This document shows, in pieces, positions 35,105 to 47,300 of a DNA stretch of 64,000 nucleotides. The translations under genes and the position numbers were made by a program. The DNA comes from Ophiosphaerella korrae (lineage: Eukaryota; Ascomycota; Dothideomycetes; Pleosporales; Phaeosphaeriaceae), in assembly GCA_028456385.1 (NCBI GenBank), contig JALNQF010000208.1, forward strand, positions 1 through 64,000, written 5' to 3'. Under the pieces are notes generated by a model that did no database searches, was not told the origin of the DNA, and saw only the letters and a list, made by a program, of their open reading frames with translations. Position 1 is the first letter of the stretch, and each line of letters starts with the position of its first letter.

Positions 35105-36617
35105 GCTAGAATTCTAGCTATATAAAGTACTATAAAGTCTTTACTTAAGAAGCTAGTAAATAAGAATTTGTTTAGCTTAGCTCTTATTAGATTAGTTAGT
35201 AGTTTTTTATACAAAACTATATATATTCTATAAGTTAGTATATAAGATATAGCTATACTAAAAGTTATACTTTAGTAGTAAATTACGCTCTTTTAGTCTA
35301 TATAATCTCTAAGTTAAAGCTTTAAGCTTAAAGAATATTATATTCTAAATCCTAATCTAAGTTAAGCTCTAGTTCTAGCTTTATATCTTGTTAAGAGTTA
35401 TATTTAAAAAATTAGTTCTCTATTTCTATAGTAAATTTAAAGTCTATTACTATATAAGTAGCTATATAGTAGTTTATAGTATTAGTAAGTATTTTAGATT
35501 TAGTAGCTTTTATTTATTTATAAGTTATATAGTCTAGCTTCTTAATACTTATCTTTTTATAGCTTTAGTATAAGATTACTTTAAAGTTCTTAGTTTTAAT
35601 TAGAGTAGCCTTTTTACTAGTTAGGTATATTCTTCTAAATATACTTTCTAGTTATAGTTAATAGTGTTTTAGTTTTTATAAAGTTATAGCTAGTTCTTCT
35701 TTAAAGTTTTATATCTACACTCTTAGTTTAGCTGTTATAAGTACTATAGTATAGAGCTAGATTTACTTAAGGCTTATATCTAAGTTATAATAATTTACTT
35801 TATTTTCTAGTATTAAGATTATTTTTTAAAAATTAGTATATCTATTAAAAATATTAGAGGTAGTACTAGTAGCTTCTTTAAGCTAAAGTTATAGCTTTTT
35901 TTAAAAGTAGATATTATATAGCTATAGGTTCTATTATAGTTTAAAGCTAATATTATTAAATTTAGAGAGGAATTTAGCTTATACTTACTAGGTAGTTTTA
36001 TAAATTAGTTAATCTAGCTTAAATTTAGCTATTTCTAAGATTTTATAATATACTTCTTTTAATCCTTTTATATTAATATTACTAAATTAGTAGAAAAGTA
36101 TAAAGAAATATATAAATTCTATATAATATAAGTAGGTAATACTATTTAAAATAGTAAAGTATAAGTAAGCTAATTTTATATTATAGCGTATAATAATATT
36201 TATATAAGTTTATATACTAATATATTTTTTTTACTAGTAGTAAAGTAATTATATATAGACTAGAAAAAATATTTAAGATTTATATAGTAGTTTATAATAA
36301 AAAATTATATAAGTTTTATAAAGTAGTTTTCTTATTCTATATACTAGTAAAAATTAAATATTAGCTCTTAGATACTAGTTATAAAAAGAGTTAAAGTAAA
36401 CTCTTTTTTTTTAAAGATATAGTAGCTTACTACTTATACTTAAAGTTTAAATTCTTTTTTAAAAAAGCTAGGTTACTAGCGTTATAGTAAGATCTTAGTA
36501 TAAAGTAGTTATATATTTTTTTATACTAGTATATTAAAGTTAAAGGTTTTTAGCGTAGTTTATTTAGCTATTAGGTTTTCTTAGTAGATTACTACTATAC
36601 GTAAGTAGTTATATTTT
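35105..36617 (-). pseudogene. Element E gag-like region
   Basis: Leftward reading of the right-hand piece of E. The sequence is so degraded that only general features are visible: a Lys/Phe/Tyr-rich frame with NQFIKLPSKYKLNSSLN, LKKLLVLPLIFLIDILIF and a long C-terminal part, stops all TAG/TAA. Position (upstream of the protease piece at 26742-27266 in E direction) makes gag or gag/protease the natural call. I cannot see an intact zinc knuckle. Confidence 0.45.
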
Positions 36618-36964
36618 TATTATATTTTAAAGAAGTTATAGTAAGTTAATAAAAAGGCTTTTTTATAATAGCTATATAAGAGCCTTATTAGAGAGGGATA
36701 CTAAGGCTTTTAGAAAAGCCCTTTTTTAGTTAGTTACTTATAACTTAAAAGTACTAAGTATAAACTTAGTAAGTAAAAAGTTATTAAATTAATATTCTTT
36801 TCTCTTCTACTTCTAGTAGTAGAGCTTATCTTATATATCTACGCTACAGCCTACTTAGCTAAATCTCTTAAGTTAGCTCTAGCTTAAATTCTTTTATTAT
36901 CCTTTATTAAGTTATAGTTATTATATAACGTTGTTTCTCTCTTTTTATATACTTTCTCCTTATA
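36618..36964 (-). repeat. 347-bp LTR-like repeat, left copy
   Basis: Same length and orientation as 42312-42658; a diverged relative is at about 9460-9800. It starts TATTATATTTTAAAG and ends CTCCTTATA, which with RIP reversed is TG...CA. The two copies bracket copia element G, so they look like its LTRs. Yet the five bases outside the pair (ATTTT and GTATA) do not match, and 389 bp of gag-like sequence separate this copy from the copia body. Confidence 0.6.
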
Positions 36965-37353
36965 GCTACTTACTTCTTAGATTACTATAACACTAGTTAC
37001 TAGTATATTAACTCTCTTTATAAGAAGCTACTAGCGTACTAGATTACTCTAGTGTAGCTAAGTTAGAGTATTGTTGTTAGTTTAGCGCGTTAATTTTAAG
37101 TTTAGGCTAGTAGGGCTTAGCGCGCGTATACTCTATAATTACTATCTTAATCGCAATTAGCTCTTAACGTTAGAGCTACTAGTATTAAGGCTAGTAGTAC
37201 TATAGCGCTTAACGCGCTACCTCTAGTATCTAATTAATATACTACTACTAGCTTTAATATTATAGTGCGTAGGCTTTAAGTAAGTATATAGGCTTTAAGC
37301 AAAGCTAAAAGAAGTTTTAGTAAGCTCTAAGTTATAAATTTTATCTAATATAC
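36965..37353 (-). repeat. 389-bp gag-like segment repeated at 56698-57083
   Basis: Two copies, nearly collinear. The minus-strand reading gives KIYNLELTKTS, then a basic stretch (RQRVKRYSTTSLNTSSS) and IRARQALLAQ. At the other locus the frame runs on without a break from an upstream coiled-coil-like stretch, so this is part of a gypsy Gag rather than copia. It lies here between an LTR-like repeat and the 3' end of the copia RNase H. Confidence 0.5.
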
Positions 37354-37399
37354 TCTTTTAGCTTAAGACTTTACTTTTAAGCTAGACCTAGATATATAT

Positions 37400-40300
37400 T
37401 ATTAAGTTAATTTAGGATTTTATTAAGAAGAGCCTTATACTCTACCTAGTATACTTTTATCTATACTAGTCTAAGTTAAGTAAAGAAGTTTTTCTATTTA
37501 TTTACTAGTAAGACCTTTATAAAGCTATCTATAGTTATCTTAGTAGATAGAGTATATTTAACTTAAATTTAACTAGCTAATATCTTTTAACGTAGCTAGT
37601 AGTTATAGATATTAACGTACTATAGCTTAGTTTAGAGTTTAGCTAATTCTTTAGTAATAAGTTAAAATATTTACGTATTGTTACATTTAATTATAATTTA
37701 GCAAGTTAGTAACTTAATTTAGAGCTTATTAAGTAATCTTAATATAAATATTACTTCTTTAGCTACTTAAGATAAAGCTAGAAGCTTAGCTTTAGTAGTT
37801 AATATTATAATAGTATCTTACTTATTTACTTTCTACGCAATAAGCCTATTAAAGAGTTTAATTATATATCTTTAAAAGTTCTTTCTATCTACTATATTAT
37901 TAGTAAAAGATGCGTTACTAGCTATTTAGAGTAAGTCTCTTCCTCTATATTATAATACTCTCTACTTTATAGCTAATAGGTATATAAGTACGTAGTCTAT
38001 AGCGTCTTAGTATACTACGCTTAGATTAGAGAGGAATTATACTAATTGTAATATTATAAAGGCTATATTAGAGTAAGTAGTTACTTTAGTAAATAGTAAA
38101 GAGCTAATTTTACGTTAATACTTATTAATTTTAGAGGGAGTTGTAGTACCTTTATTTAACTTAAGCTTAATATTAGCTATAAGAGTATTATAACGTATAT
38201 TTTAACTTTTAGTAAGCTAGCTTATTTTATTAGCGTATACTACCTATAAAAGCTAGATAAAGCGTTACATTTAGTTTTAAATTACTTCTATACCTAAGAA
38301 CTACTTAAGCTCTTCTCTTCTAGTTATAGAATACTTCTCTTTTAGAAGCTTAACTACTTCTAAGGCTTCTAGCCTTACTTATTAGTAAAACGCTATACTA
38401 CTATTATCTACGTAGAAGAAGATAATAATACTATCTTTAATAAAGTAGTATAGCTCGTATATTACTATCTAGAATCTAAGAGTATTAAGTAAAGATAAAA
38501 AGTCCTTATACTATAATAGAGGTAAGATTTAGAGTCTATATAAGGCTTTCTAGACTAGAAAGATTATACTCTTTTTCTAATAGCCCTTTAGTATCTTTAT
38601 ATATATCTCTCTATTATTAGTACTATAGATAAAGGCGTTTATAATATTAAATTAGATTACTTCTAAGTTATATTTAGCTCTAATTACTATAAGTATTTAA
38701 AATAAGTAGCTAGCTAGAGTAGTAGCGTAGGTATCTTATAATATAATATTTTGTTACTAGTTTCTCTATATAACTAATTTAGCTTTACACTTAATAAATT
38801 AATATTACTTATTAAGTTTATATATATATACTTATATATAGTTAAGTATTTACTAACTAGACTATTTTATAGGTTTAGCTAGAACTTTAGTCTATAATTT
38901 TATTTATATATAGCTATCTAAATAGACTCTTTTATCTTCCTTAAATAACTCGCCTATTAGATAGTTATTAAGATTAGTTTACTACGTTAGTAGAAGTAGA
39001 AGTTAACTAAGATTAAGTTTTACTCCTTTTACTTATAATCTTTTTATCTTTACTTTGTTAATTACTTCTCTTTTATATTATCTAACGTTTCTTACTTAAG
39101 TTCTAGCTATAAACGCTGCTACTTATAGTACTATTTTAGACGTACTAAAGTTACTTACTAACTCTACGTAGAAGCTAGCTATTAACTACGTTAAACTTAA
39201 GCTTAAGTCTCTTTCTAGCTCTAAGTAGACGCTAGTTATTAGCTATACTAAGAGTACTATAGGTAGAGGTGTAGTTAGAGGCGTAGTTAGAGGCGTTAGG
39301 TAGTAATTAATAATCTTCCTCCCTTAATAGTACTTAGGAGCATTAGTATTATTTATTAACGTATTCTATTCTATATTATCTTTGTAAAAAGATTCTATCT
39401 TAGGTTAATAAGTTAGAGTAAGTAATTTAAGAGTTCTTATAAGTATAGTAATCTCTTCTTAGGTTTAATATATAAAGTTATCTATTAGGTCTTCTATTTT
39501 ACTATTAAAGATTATATTCTTATTAAAGATAATATCTTGTATACTTATTACCTCTACTATAGATAGTATCTAAATATAATAGATATTTAATATCTAGTAG
39601 CTAACAAGGTAGCTTATCTATACCTTTAGGTCTAACCTCTATAGGTATAGCTTACTATAATAAGTATTATTACTTATTATAAAAGCTTTATACTTATAAG
39701 TTTTAAGATAAGTAAAGTAAAGCTTTTAAGTTAATATAATCTCTTTATTATACGTAATTACTAAGTAGAAAGTCTTATATAGAGTTCTCTACTTATTTAT
39801 ATACTTTAGTATATAATTATATAAGTAAACTCTAGTATAAGTAACTTCTAGCTAGAGTTCTTATAGTAAATTTACGTTAAGGCGTATTATACGTAACTTC
39901 TCTTTGTTAATACCTTTAGCGCGCTCTACTCCTCTATTCTAAGCTTAAGTATTAGGCGCTAAGGGCTTAATTAATATACCTTTAGTAGCTAGCTAGCGTT
40001 AGACGTTAGGTTTAACTATTATAATCTTATTATTAGCTTTAATTACTTTAACTATAACCCTAAATTAGTTCTTTAAAAATTAGGTAAAGTTTAAGAGTAT
40101 CTTAATAATTAACTTAGCTAGTTTATTATTAGTAAAGTAGTAATCCTATTAAAGCCTAGAGTATTAATTAGTAATAAGTATTTAACTCTTCTTCTTACTA
40201 AAGCTTTAGACCTTATATATGTAGAAGTTAATTGTAATATATTCTCTTAGGCCTTTAGTATTAACTTATAATATATAGCTTATTTAACGCTTAAGTTTAG

Positions 40301-41250
40301 CTTTACTATACGCGTTATATTTAATAGTTATTAATCTTTTAACTTATACTCTTTAAGTTTACTATATAAAGTACTTAATTATAGTAAGTTTTAGATATCT
40401 AAGTCTTTTATACTAGAGCTCTATAGATACCTTTAGTAGATACTTTTTAACTTATAGCTTATAGGTAATAAATAACGCGTTATAAAGTAGATAGTACTTA
40501 ATTATAAATTAACTATAGACTTTAGAGAGTCCTTTAATTATTGTTCTATTAGGTTTATATAGAGTTATTAGTTCTAACTAGGTATTTTACTAAATACCTC
40601 TCTACTAAAGTAATTAAAATAAGACTAGGTTATAAAGTATATTAGGGTAGAAAGCTACGTTATATAAGATTAATTTATTAACTTTTATTTAATTTTCAAG
40701 TAATAGATTAATTAACCTATAACCTTTAACTTATACTTTTATATTACTAGCTAATACAAAGTTATTTTAAAGTAGAGAGTAGTAGTTATATATATATCCT
40801 AGGTTATTTATATTATAATAAGATAAGCTAGAGTCTAAGATAATAGAGTTTTAGAGTAGATAGCTCTTAAGGCCTATTATAGTAAAGGTAGCTTTAACGT
40901 ATAAGATTTTGTAGCCTTCTAGTTACTTATTATTATAAACTTTAGTAATCTAAGGTAACTTAGTACGTAGCTCTATATTAAGCTAAGTTTAAAGTTTTAT
41001 CTATCTTTTTATTAGTTCTTATAAAGCTATATTATACTTATGTTTATAGTTAATAAGCTCTTTTAGAGTCTTACTTAGATATTACTAGTCTAGAGCTTTG
41101 TTAAGATTAATATAGTAGTAATTACTAATCTTGTAAAGTTTTTTATAAGCTAGGTATAGTTTACCTATAGCTTTTTAATCTATTATTTAATTAATATTAG
41201 TACTACTACTACGTAAACGTTAATTATAAGGTCTACCCTATTTATTAGGT
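37400..41250 (-). pseudogene. copia G pol: integrase, RT, RNase H
   Basis: Read leftward. Integrase is about 41100-39900, a spacer follows, RT about 39250-38250 and RNase H about 38100-37430. The RT active site is FFYVDNSSIAFY near 38404-38425 (usual YVDDxxxA). RNase H shows LLRKQ (about 37850; usual SWxSRKQ), NVTIRKYFNLL (usual CDNxxTIxL) and a terminal stretch TIDSFIKVLLVNKQKNFFTQ (usual ADxxTKxL), near 37500. This is a fungal Ty1/copia (Pseudoviridae) polyprotein, with TAG/TAA stops throughout. Confidence 0.75.
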
Positions 41251-42311
41251 AGTACGCTATCTATAAGAGAGGCGTCCTTAGTCTTACCTTAAGTAGTATT
41301 ACTACTAGTAGTATAAAGTAAAGTATTATCTACTATAAAAGTAGCTTTACACCTCTTTATATTTAGGAGATAGTATAGTATTATATACTTATAGTAGCGT
41401 TTTATTATCTTTCTCTAGTTTATACTAGGTAAAAGCTTTCTAGTATCTTAAAAAGTTGTAGACTAAATTAGTACTACGTGTTTAATAGCTACTAAAAAGT
41501 CTTAAGTAATTGTATTAATTTATAATAACTCTACTAGCTAATACGTTTTAGCTTTAGTAGTAGTATAGTTATACTTAGCTATCTATATATCTTAATTTAT
41601 AGAGCTTCTTATAAGCTTAAGTAAGTTAAGTTATTTATTACGTATACGTTCTTACTAAATCTACTTATCTACCCTAATAGTTTACTTTAGGTTTAATAGC
41701 TACTAGCGTAGAGATTAGTTTAGTAGATAGTATTTACGTAGTAGATATAGCGAGACTAAAGATTAGATAAATATTATAATATACTAAATACTTTACTACT
41801 CCTTTTTATACTTATATTAATTACTATAGTATTACTTAGCTAGTATTTTATAGTATTTAAGGTCTTCTTTAAAAGCTTTATAGCTAGTAGCTAAGAGTTT
41901 AGATAACTATATAAGAGTCTTAATACCTAATACTAGAGTATAGTTAGCTATTACTAGAGCTCTAATTAGTATAGGTCGCTAAATTAGCTAGGTAGAAGAA
42001 TCTAGGTTAATCTTATCCTAAATATTATATACTACGTATCTAGATTATAGTTAAATTATCTATATAGTATAGTCTATATTAGTCTTTAATATTCTAGTTA
42101 GATTACGTTAGGTTATACTAGCTATCTTGTTTAGCTTAAGGTTTCTAGAGAGTAAGAGATTAGTACTTTGTATAGATACTTAGTATAGTGCTTAGCTTAA
42201 TACTTAAGTTAATACTTAAGTTAATACTCGAGTTAATACTTAAGTTAATACTTAATAGGTTTAGGTAGGTACTAGTTTACTTAACTTAGTTAAGGTAGTA
42301 AGACTCTTAAT
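41251..42311 (-). pseudogene. copia G gag region and leader
   Basis: The region between the 5' LTR-like repeat and integrase should encode Gag and protease. The sequence is too mutated to identify a zinc knuckle or protease motif with confidence. It includes a 12-bp tandem repeat near the 5' end. Confidence 0.4.
42197..42256. repeat. Five tandem copies of a 12-bp unit
   Basis: The unit is TTAATACTTAAG; copies 3 and 5 differ by one or two bases (TTAATACTCGAG and TTAATACTTAAT). It lies in the leader or early gag of G. Confidence 0.9.
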
Positions 42312-42658
42312 TATTAGATTTTAAAGAGGTTATAGTAAGTTAATAAAAAGGATTTTTTATAATAGCTATATAAGGGCCTTATTAGAGAGTAATACTAAGG
42401 CTTTTAAAAAAGCCTTTTTTTAGTTAGTTACTTATAACTTAAAAGTACTAGGTATAAACTTAGTAAGTAAAAAGTTATTTAATTAATATTCTTTTCTCTT
42501 CTACTTCTAGTAGGAGAGCTTATCTTATATATCTACGCTATAGCCTACTTAGCTAAATCTCTTAAGTTAGCTCTAGCTTAAAGTCTTTTATTATCTCTTA
42601 TTAAGTTATAGTTATTATATAACGTTGTTTCTCTCTTTTTATATACTCTCTTCTTATA
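42312..42658 (-). repeat. 347-bp LTR-like repeat, right copy (5' LTR of copia G)
   Basis: Starts TATTAGATTTTAAAG and ends TCTTCTTATA on the plus strand. It matches 36618-36964 over its whole length. In G orientation it stands in front of the copia gag region, as a 5' LTR should. Confidence 0.7.
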
Positions 42659-42718
42659 GTATAGTAAATAAATAGATACTTAACGTAGATAGACTAATTA
42701 ACTACGTACTAAGGGCTC
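42659..42718. other. 60-bp gap between G and A5
   Basis: Short unique stretch, no feature seen. The last five bases (GGCTC) stand before the A5 LTR but are not repeated after its other end (GAGTT at 56519-56523), so A5 has no visible target duplication. Confidence 0.5.
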
Positions 42719-43152
42719 TATTACAGCTGTAACAAAGGAAATTACAATAGAACTAATTAGCCTAAATGCAAGTAATAACGAAATATAGGACGAGTAGGGT
42801 AACAACCTTAATTAGGAAACTAACTATAATTAGGACACGTAATAGCTTCGCAAATTTATAATCTTAGCAAATACAAAGCTATAAAGCTACTTTGCGAATT
42901 CGCGATCTTAGTAAACACGAAGCTATAAAGCTAATAGATTAGCAAAGTATATAGTTAGTAGCGATGTAAATTATTAGGATAGTATTAGTAATTTAATCCT
43001 TTAACTATAGAGCAACAATACACGACATCGCGAGATCTCTTCTATTATTATAAGTCTAATATAAATTATAATCTAAACTCTTGTTATTACTTTCTAATCT
43101 ACTAATACCTTATAGTAGTTACTTATAGTTAACAACAAGGAACCCTATTATA
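42719..43152 (+). repeat. 5' LTR of A5
   Basis: 434 bp, TATTACAGCTGTAACAAAGG to CCCTATTATA. It has more CA and TG left than the 3' copy, for example TAGCTTCGCAAATT here. Confidence 0.88.
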
Positions 43153-44350
43153 CTTTACTAATTTAGTTATTAGAAAAAGCAAAGCGTAAGTAGCGTATAG
43201 TCTAAGCTAACACGATAGTAAAAAGTTTAACTAAGGAAAGAAGAAAAGTACCTCTAAGTAGTTATAAATTAGATAACACTATATAGAAGGTAATTAAGGA
43301 CTATCTAAACAACTTAATCTTAGAAAAAGAAGATATAAAAATAGTAATTAACGCTTTAGAAATATAAAATAAAGAACTTTAGGACTACGTAAAGTAAAAC
43401 AAAGTATAGATTAAAGCTATTATAGTAGGATAAAACTAGATAGAATAAATTACCTAAAGACTAGAAATAAGTGCAATAAAGAAGCTACCTAAAATACCTA
43501 TACTTAAGAAGTTTAATAGAATAAGAGAAAAACTAAGATCTAATATAGAATTAGTATAACTCTAGATTAATATATAAGTACTACACTTTAATAGAGAAGA
43601 TAAGAAGGTAATATATAGTAGAATACACCTTAAAGAAAATATAATAAGATAGTTTAAACCTTACAAGATAGACTATATAATATATACTCTAGGAACGTAG
43701 AAGAATAAAACAAGAGCTATCTTTAGAAGTTATAAATACTTTACTAAATAAATAAGAGTAGTAATTAAGGATATAGATATTACCTAACAAGCTAAAGAGA
43801 AACTTAAGAAGCTTATACAATACAAGAGTATTCCTAAATATATATTATAGTTTAAACAACTATTACAAAATATAGAATAGAATAAGCTATCTCTAATATT
43901 ACAATTTAAATAAGGACTAAAGTTAAAAATTTAGTATAAGATAATCTATATAGAAAAGCTAAGGACATTAGAAGCTCTAAAATAATAGGCAATATAAGTT
44001 AACAACAACTTCTAAGAATAGAGAACAAACAAGTATAGAGGATAACCTAGAAATCAAGATACTAGAGACCCTATAATCCTTAACACTAATAAAGATAAGA
44101 AGAAAAAGAAGAAAAAAGACTTTACGTACTTTAGCTATAGTAAAAAGAGCTACTACGCAAAAGATTATTAGTTAAAAAAAAAAGATATAGTATATTATAA
44201 ATATAGAAAGCTAGAATACTTTATAAAAGACTATAGAAGTAAGGACTCTAAAAAAGATAAGGAAGCCTAGTTAAAAACAACTAAGAATAAGAAGGAAGCA
44301 CCTAAAGTATAGGCTAAACCTTAAGAGAAAGTAGCTAGGAGTAAAGAAAT
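43153..44350 (+). pseudogene. gag of A5
   Basis: Same Gag frame as A3: KKLPKIPILKKFNRI near 43480, capsid core to about 43930, then a Lys-rich stretch and zinc knuckles at about 44120-44165 (YFSYSKKSYYAKDY) and 44190-44235, with Cys and His as Tyr. Stops are TAG/TAA. Confidence 0.8.
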
Positions 44351-47300
44351 ATAGTACGTAATACTTAATTAGACCTTTTGTTATAATAATAACTACTATA
44401 TATATCTTTCTAGAAAGTAGAGAGTAAGATAGTTTTTAAAGAAAAATAGAGTAGTAGTAATAAAAGAAAGTAGAACCTAAGTATAGCTTAAAGAAATAAG
44501 AAGTATAATAGACCTACTAATAGAAGACTTAGAAGAGAAAGAGTCTTAGAACCTATTAATCTAAGCTAAAAAACTAGCACTAGATAAAGAAACTACTATA
44601 GTCTCCTTATAAAGACTATAAAGAAATAAGAAACAAGTTAATATAAAAAGTATAGAGTATACCTAGTTAAATATATATAGCTATAATAGCTATAATAGCT
44701 ATATAACTATAGATATAGTAGAATAAAACAAAGAATAGAAGTTTATTTAAAAATATTTACTAGTTATAAATATAGAGGAAGCGTACAAAGACTAGAAAGA
44801 ACATAATCCTAAAAAAATAAAGTTTACAATATTCTAAAAATAGATAGAATAATATATAGTTATAGTAAGAAGAATACTTATATAAAGAGAGTAGTAATAC
44901 CTTATAAGAAAAATATAATAGAATAATAAAGCCTATATACTATAAATACTAGTAGTATATAATATCCTAATAATAACAAGACCTAGTATAGACAAGTACT
45001 AGGTAGGGGATTATAAAAGAATAGATCTAGAACATCTAGTATACTCTAAGATATCTTAGGTATTATATTTAAATATAAACTACTACCTATATAGAGAATT
45101 AAAAGTACGTAATTACGTATAGCTAATACAAAAAGAAGGATATAACTATATAAAGGTAATTTCTAAAAAAGAAATCTAAGGATAGGAAATAATTAAAATA
45201 TCTAACAAAGAATATATATTAATTAGACTAAGACCTAAGCTATCTAAAGAAAACGTTTAAAGAAGGCTATAGTATAAATACACTTATAATAAATATCTAA
45301 ACTACAAGAATTATAAATAAAAAGTAAGGTAGTAGCTTTAGAAGAATAGATAATTTAAAGAAAGACCTAAGTAAAAAAGGCTAGAAAGTATAACTAGCTT
45401 ATATATTATAAAATAAGGTATCTTCTAAGAAAAGAAAGTATAAGTTATAATTAATAGTAGAGCTACAAAAAACTTTATATCTAAGAAGTTTATAGAAGAA
45501 TAAAGAATACGTTAATTAATAAAGAAGTACTCTTAATAACTAAGTATAATTAAAGGAAAACTATTCTAAGAACTTATTAAGTTTAAAAGAGTACTCTCTA
45601 TATTAAAACTAGAAGAGCTAGAAATTAAGAATATAGTTATAGACATAACAATAATTAATAATAAACAAGATATAATACTAGGTATACTATAGTTATAGAT
45701 AACTAACCTAAGGATTAATTAGAGAATAAGAAAAATTAGTTACCCTAAGAAAGATATATTAAAAGCTAATATAAATATATATAAAGGAACGTTCCTAAAA
45801 GAATATAAAAAATAAGAAAAATAACTTATAGAACCTAATAACTACCTCCTAGAACATTAGCTATAGGACTTAGCAATAGAACTAGAAGAAGGAAAAGACG
45901 TAAAATAGAGCCTAGTCTATAGAAAAATAGAAGAAGAATCTAAGATTAAAAGAATATTTATCTAAAATACAACTAAGAAATAATAGATACAAGAATTAAA
46001 ATCTTTAGTAGTATATAGACTAATATTTATAGACTAAAAAAAAATATATAATAAATAACTCTACGTAGACTTTAGAAAAACAAACGGAATTATAAATAAA
46101 AACAAGTACCTCTTACTATATATAGATAAGATACAAGATAAGCTATAGAAAGCTTAAATCTTTATAAAACTAGATATCTAAAATACCTACTACTAGATTA
46201 GAATTAAGAAAGGAGATAAATAGAAAATAGTATTTAGAACGTAGTATAGACTATTTAAATACTTAGTTATACTATTTAGATTAACAAACGCACTAGTAGT
46301 ATTCTAAGAAAGAATTAATATAGTTCTAAAAGAATACCTAGATAATATCCTTATATTCTTAGAAATAGAAGAAAAATACGTATAATATATATACACGGTA
46401 CTAGAAAGAGTAGTAGAAAATAAACTATTCTTTAAAATAAAGAAATGCAAGTTTTATATAAAAGAAATAGACTTCCTTAGGTTTGTTATAGAACTAAGAA
46501 AAATTAGGATTAACTTAAATAAGATTAAAGCAATCTAAAAATAGCTAATACCTAAGAACTTATAAAAAGTATAATAGTTCTATAAGTTAGCGAACTTTTA
46601 TAGAAAACTAATAGTAAGATAGTCTAAAATAGTAGAACTACTAATAAAACTTATAAAGAAAGACATACTATTTAAATAGATATAGGAATGTAATAAAGTA
46701 TTTAATTAGATTAAATAAAAGTTTTTAGAGAACCTAGTTATTAAAATATATAATATAGAATTACTAGTAATAGTAAAAATAGATATATCTAACTTAGTTT
46801 ATAGAATAGTACTAATACAAGAAGACTTAGATATAAAGCAAGAACACCTAGTTAAATACTTTTCTAAGAAAATAAAGCTAGTAGAACTTAACTACTTAAT
46901 TTACAATAAAGAAATACTAGTAATCTATAAAGTATTTAAGTAATAGAGAGTATATTTATAAAAAGTAAAATACTAAACAAAAGTCTATATAGACTATAAG
47001 AATCTAATAGGATTTATACTAAATAAAGACTTATTATAATACTATATAAGATAGTAGGAGTTCTTATTAATATTTAACCTTAAAATAATATATACTAAGG
47101 GCAAAGACAACTAATTTATAGACGCCCTAAGTAGAAGACTAGACTTATAAGAAGAAGTAAACACTACTAGTATAGTCCTAGTTAAGAATAAAGATAGATA
47201 TCTAATTCTAAATATACCTAGAATAGCTATAATACTTAAAAGGAATAGTAGCGAGCTAAATAAATAGATTTAGAGGGAAATAAAAAAAGCCTCTAAAGAA

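Larger units (their letters stand above)
6904..36617 (-). mobile_element. Gypsy element E, split by later insertions
   Basis: Composite minus-strand element. Pieces in reading order are gag-like 36617-35105, protease region 27266-26742, protease/RT 10790-9801, RT end, RNase H and integrase 9290-7111, terminal repeat 7110-6904. The pieces rejoin in order when C (27272-35099), D1 (10793-26739) and the insert at about 9295-9800 are removed. It is therefore the oldest layer of this region. It has a different sequence from family A and C. Its right end is unclear: it meets a 347-bp LTR-like repeat at 36618, and a gag-like piece lies beyond at 36965-37353. Confidence 0.7.
37354..42658 (-). mobile_element. 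Ty1/copia element G (minus strand)
   Basis: A body with integrase, RT and RNase H in copia order, read leftward, and a 347-bp LTR-like repeat at its 5' end (42312-42658). The 3' end is irregular: the body meets a gag-like segment at 37353 and only then the second LTR-like repeat. It is heavily RIP-mutated. No target duplication was found. It may be a recombinant or an element with a piece of E trapped at its 3' end. Confidence 0.7.

Noticed and set aside
36965..37353. This segment as the 3' LTR of copia G
   Set aside because: It has no TG/CA ends, its second copy continues into a gag-like frame, and the adjacent 347-bp repeat is a better LTR candidate.
42714..42718. GGCTC as target duplication of A5
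   Set aside because: The bases after the other end (56519-56523) are GAGTT; no match in direct orientation.
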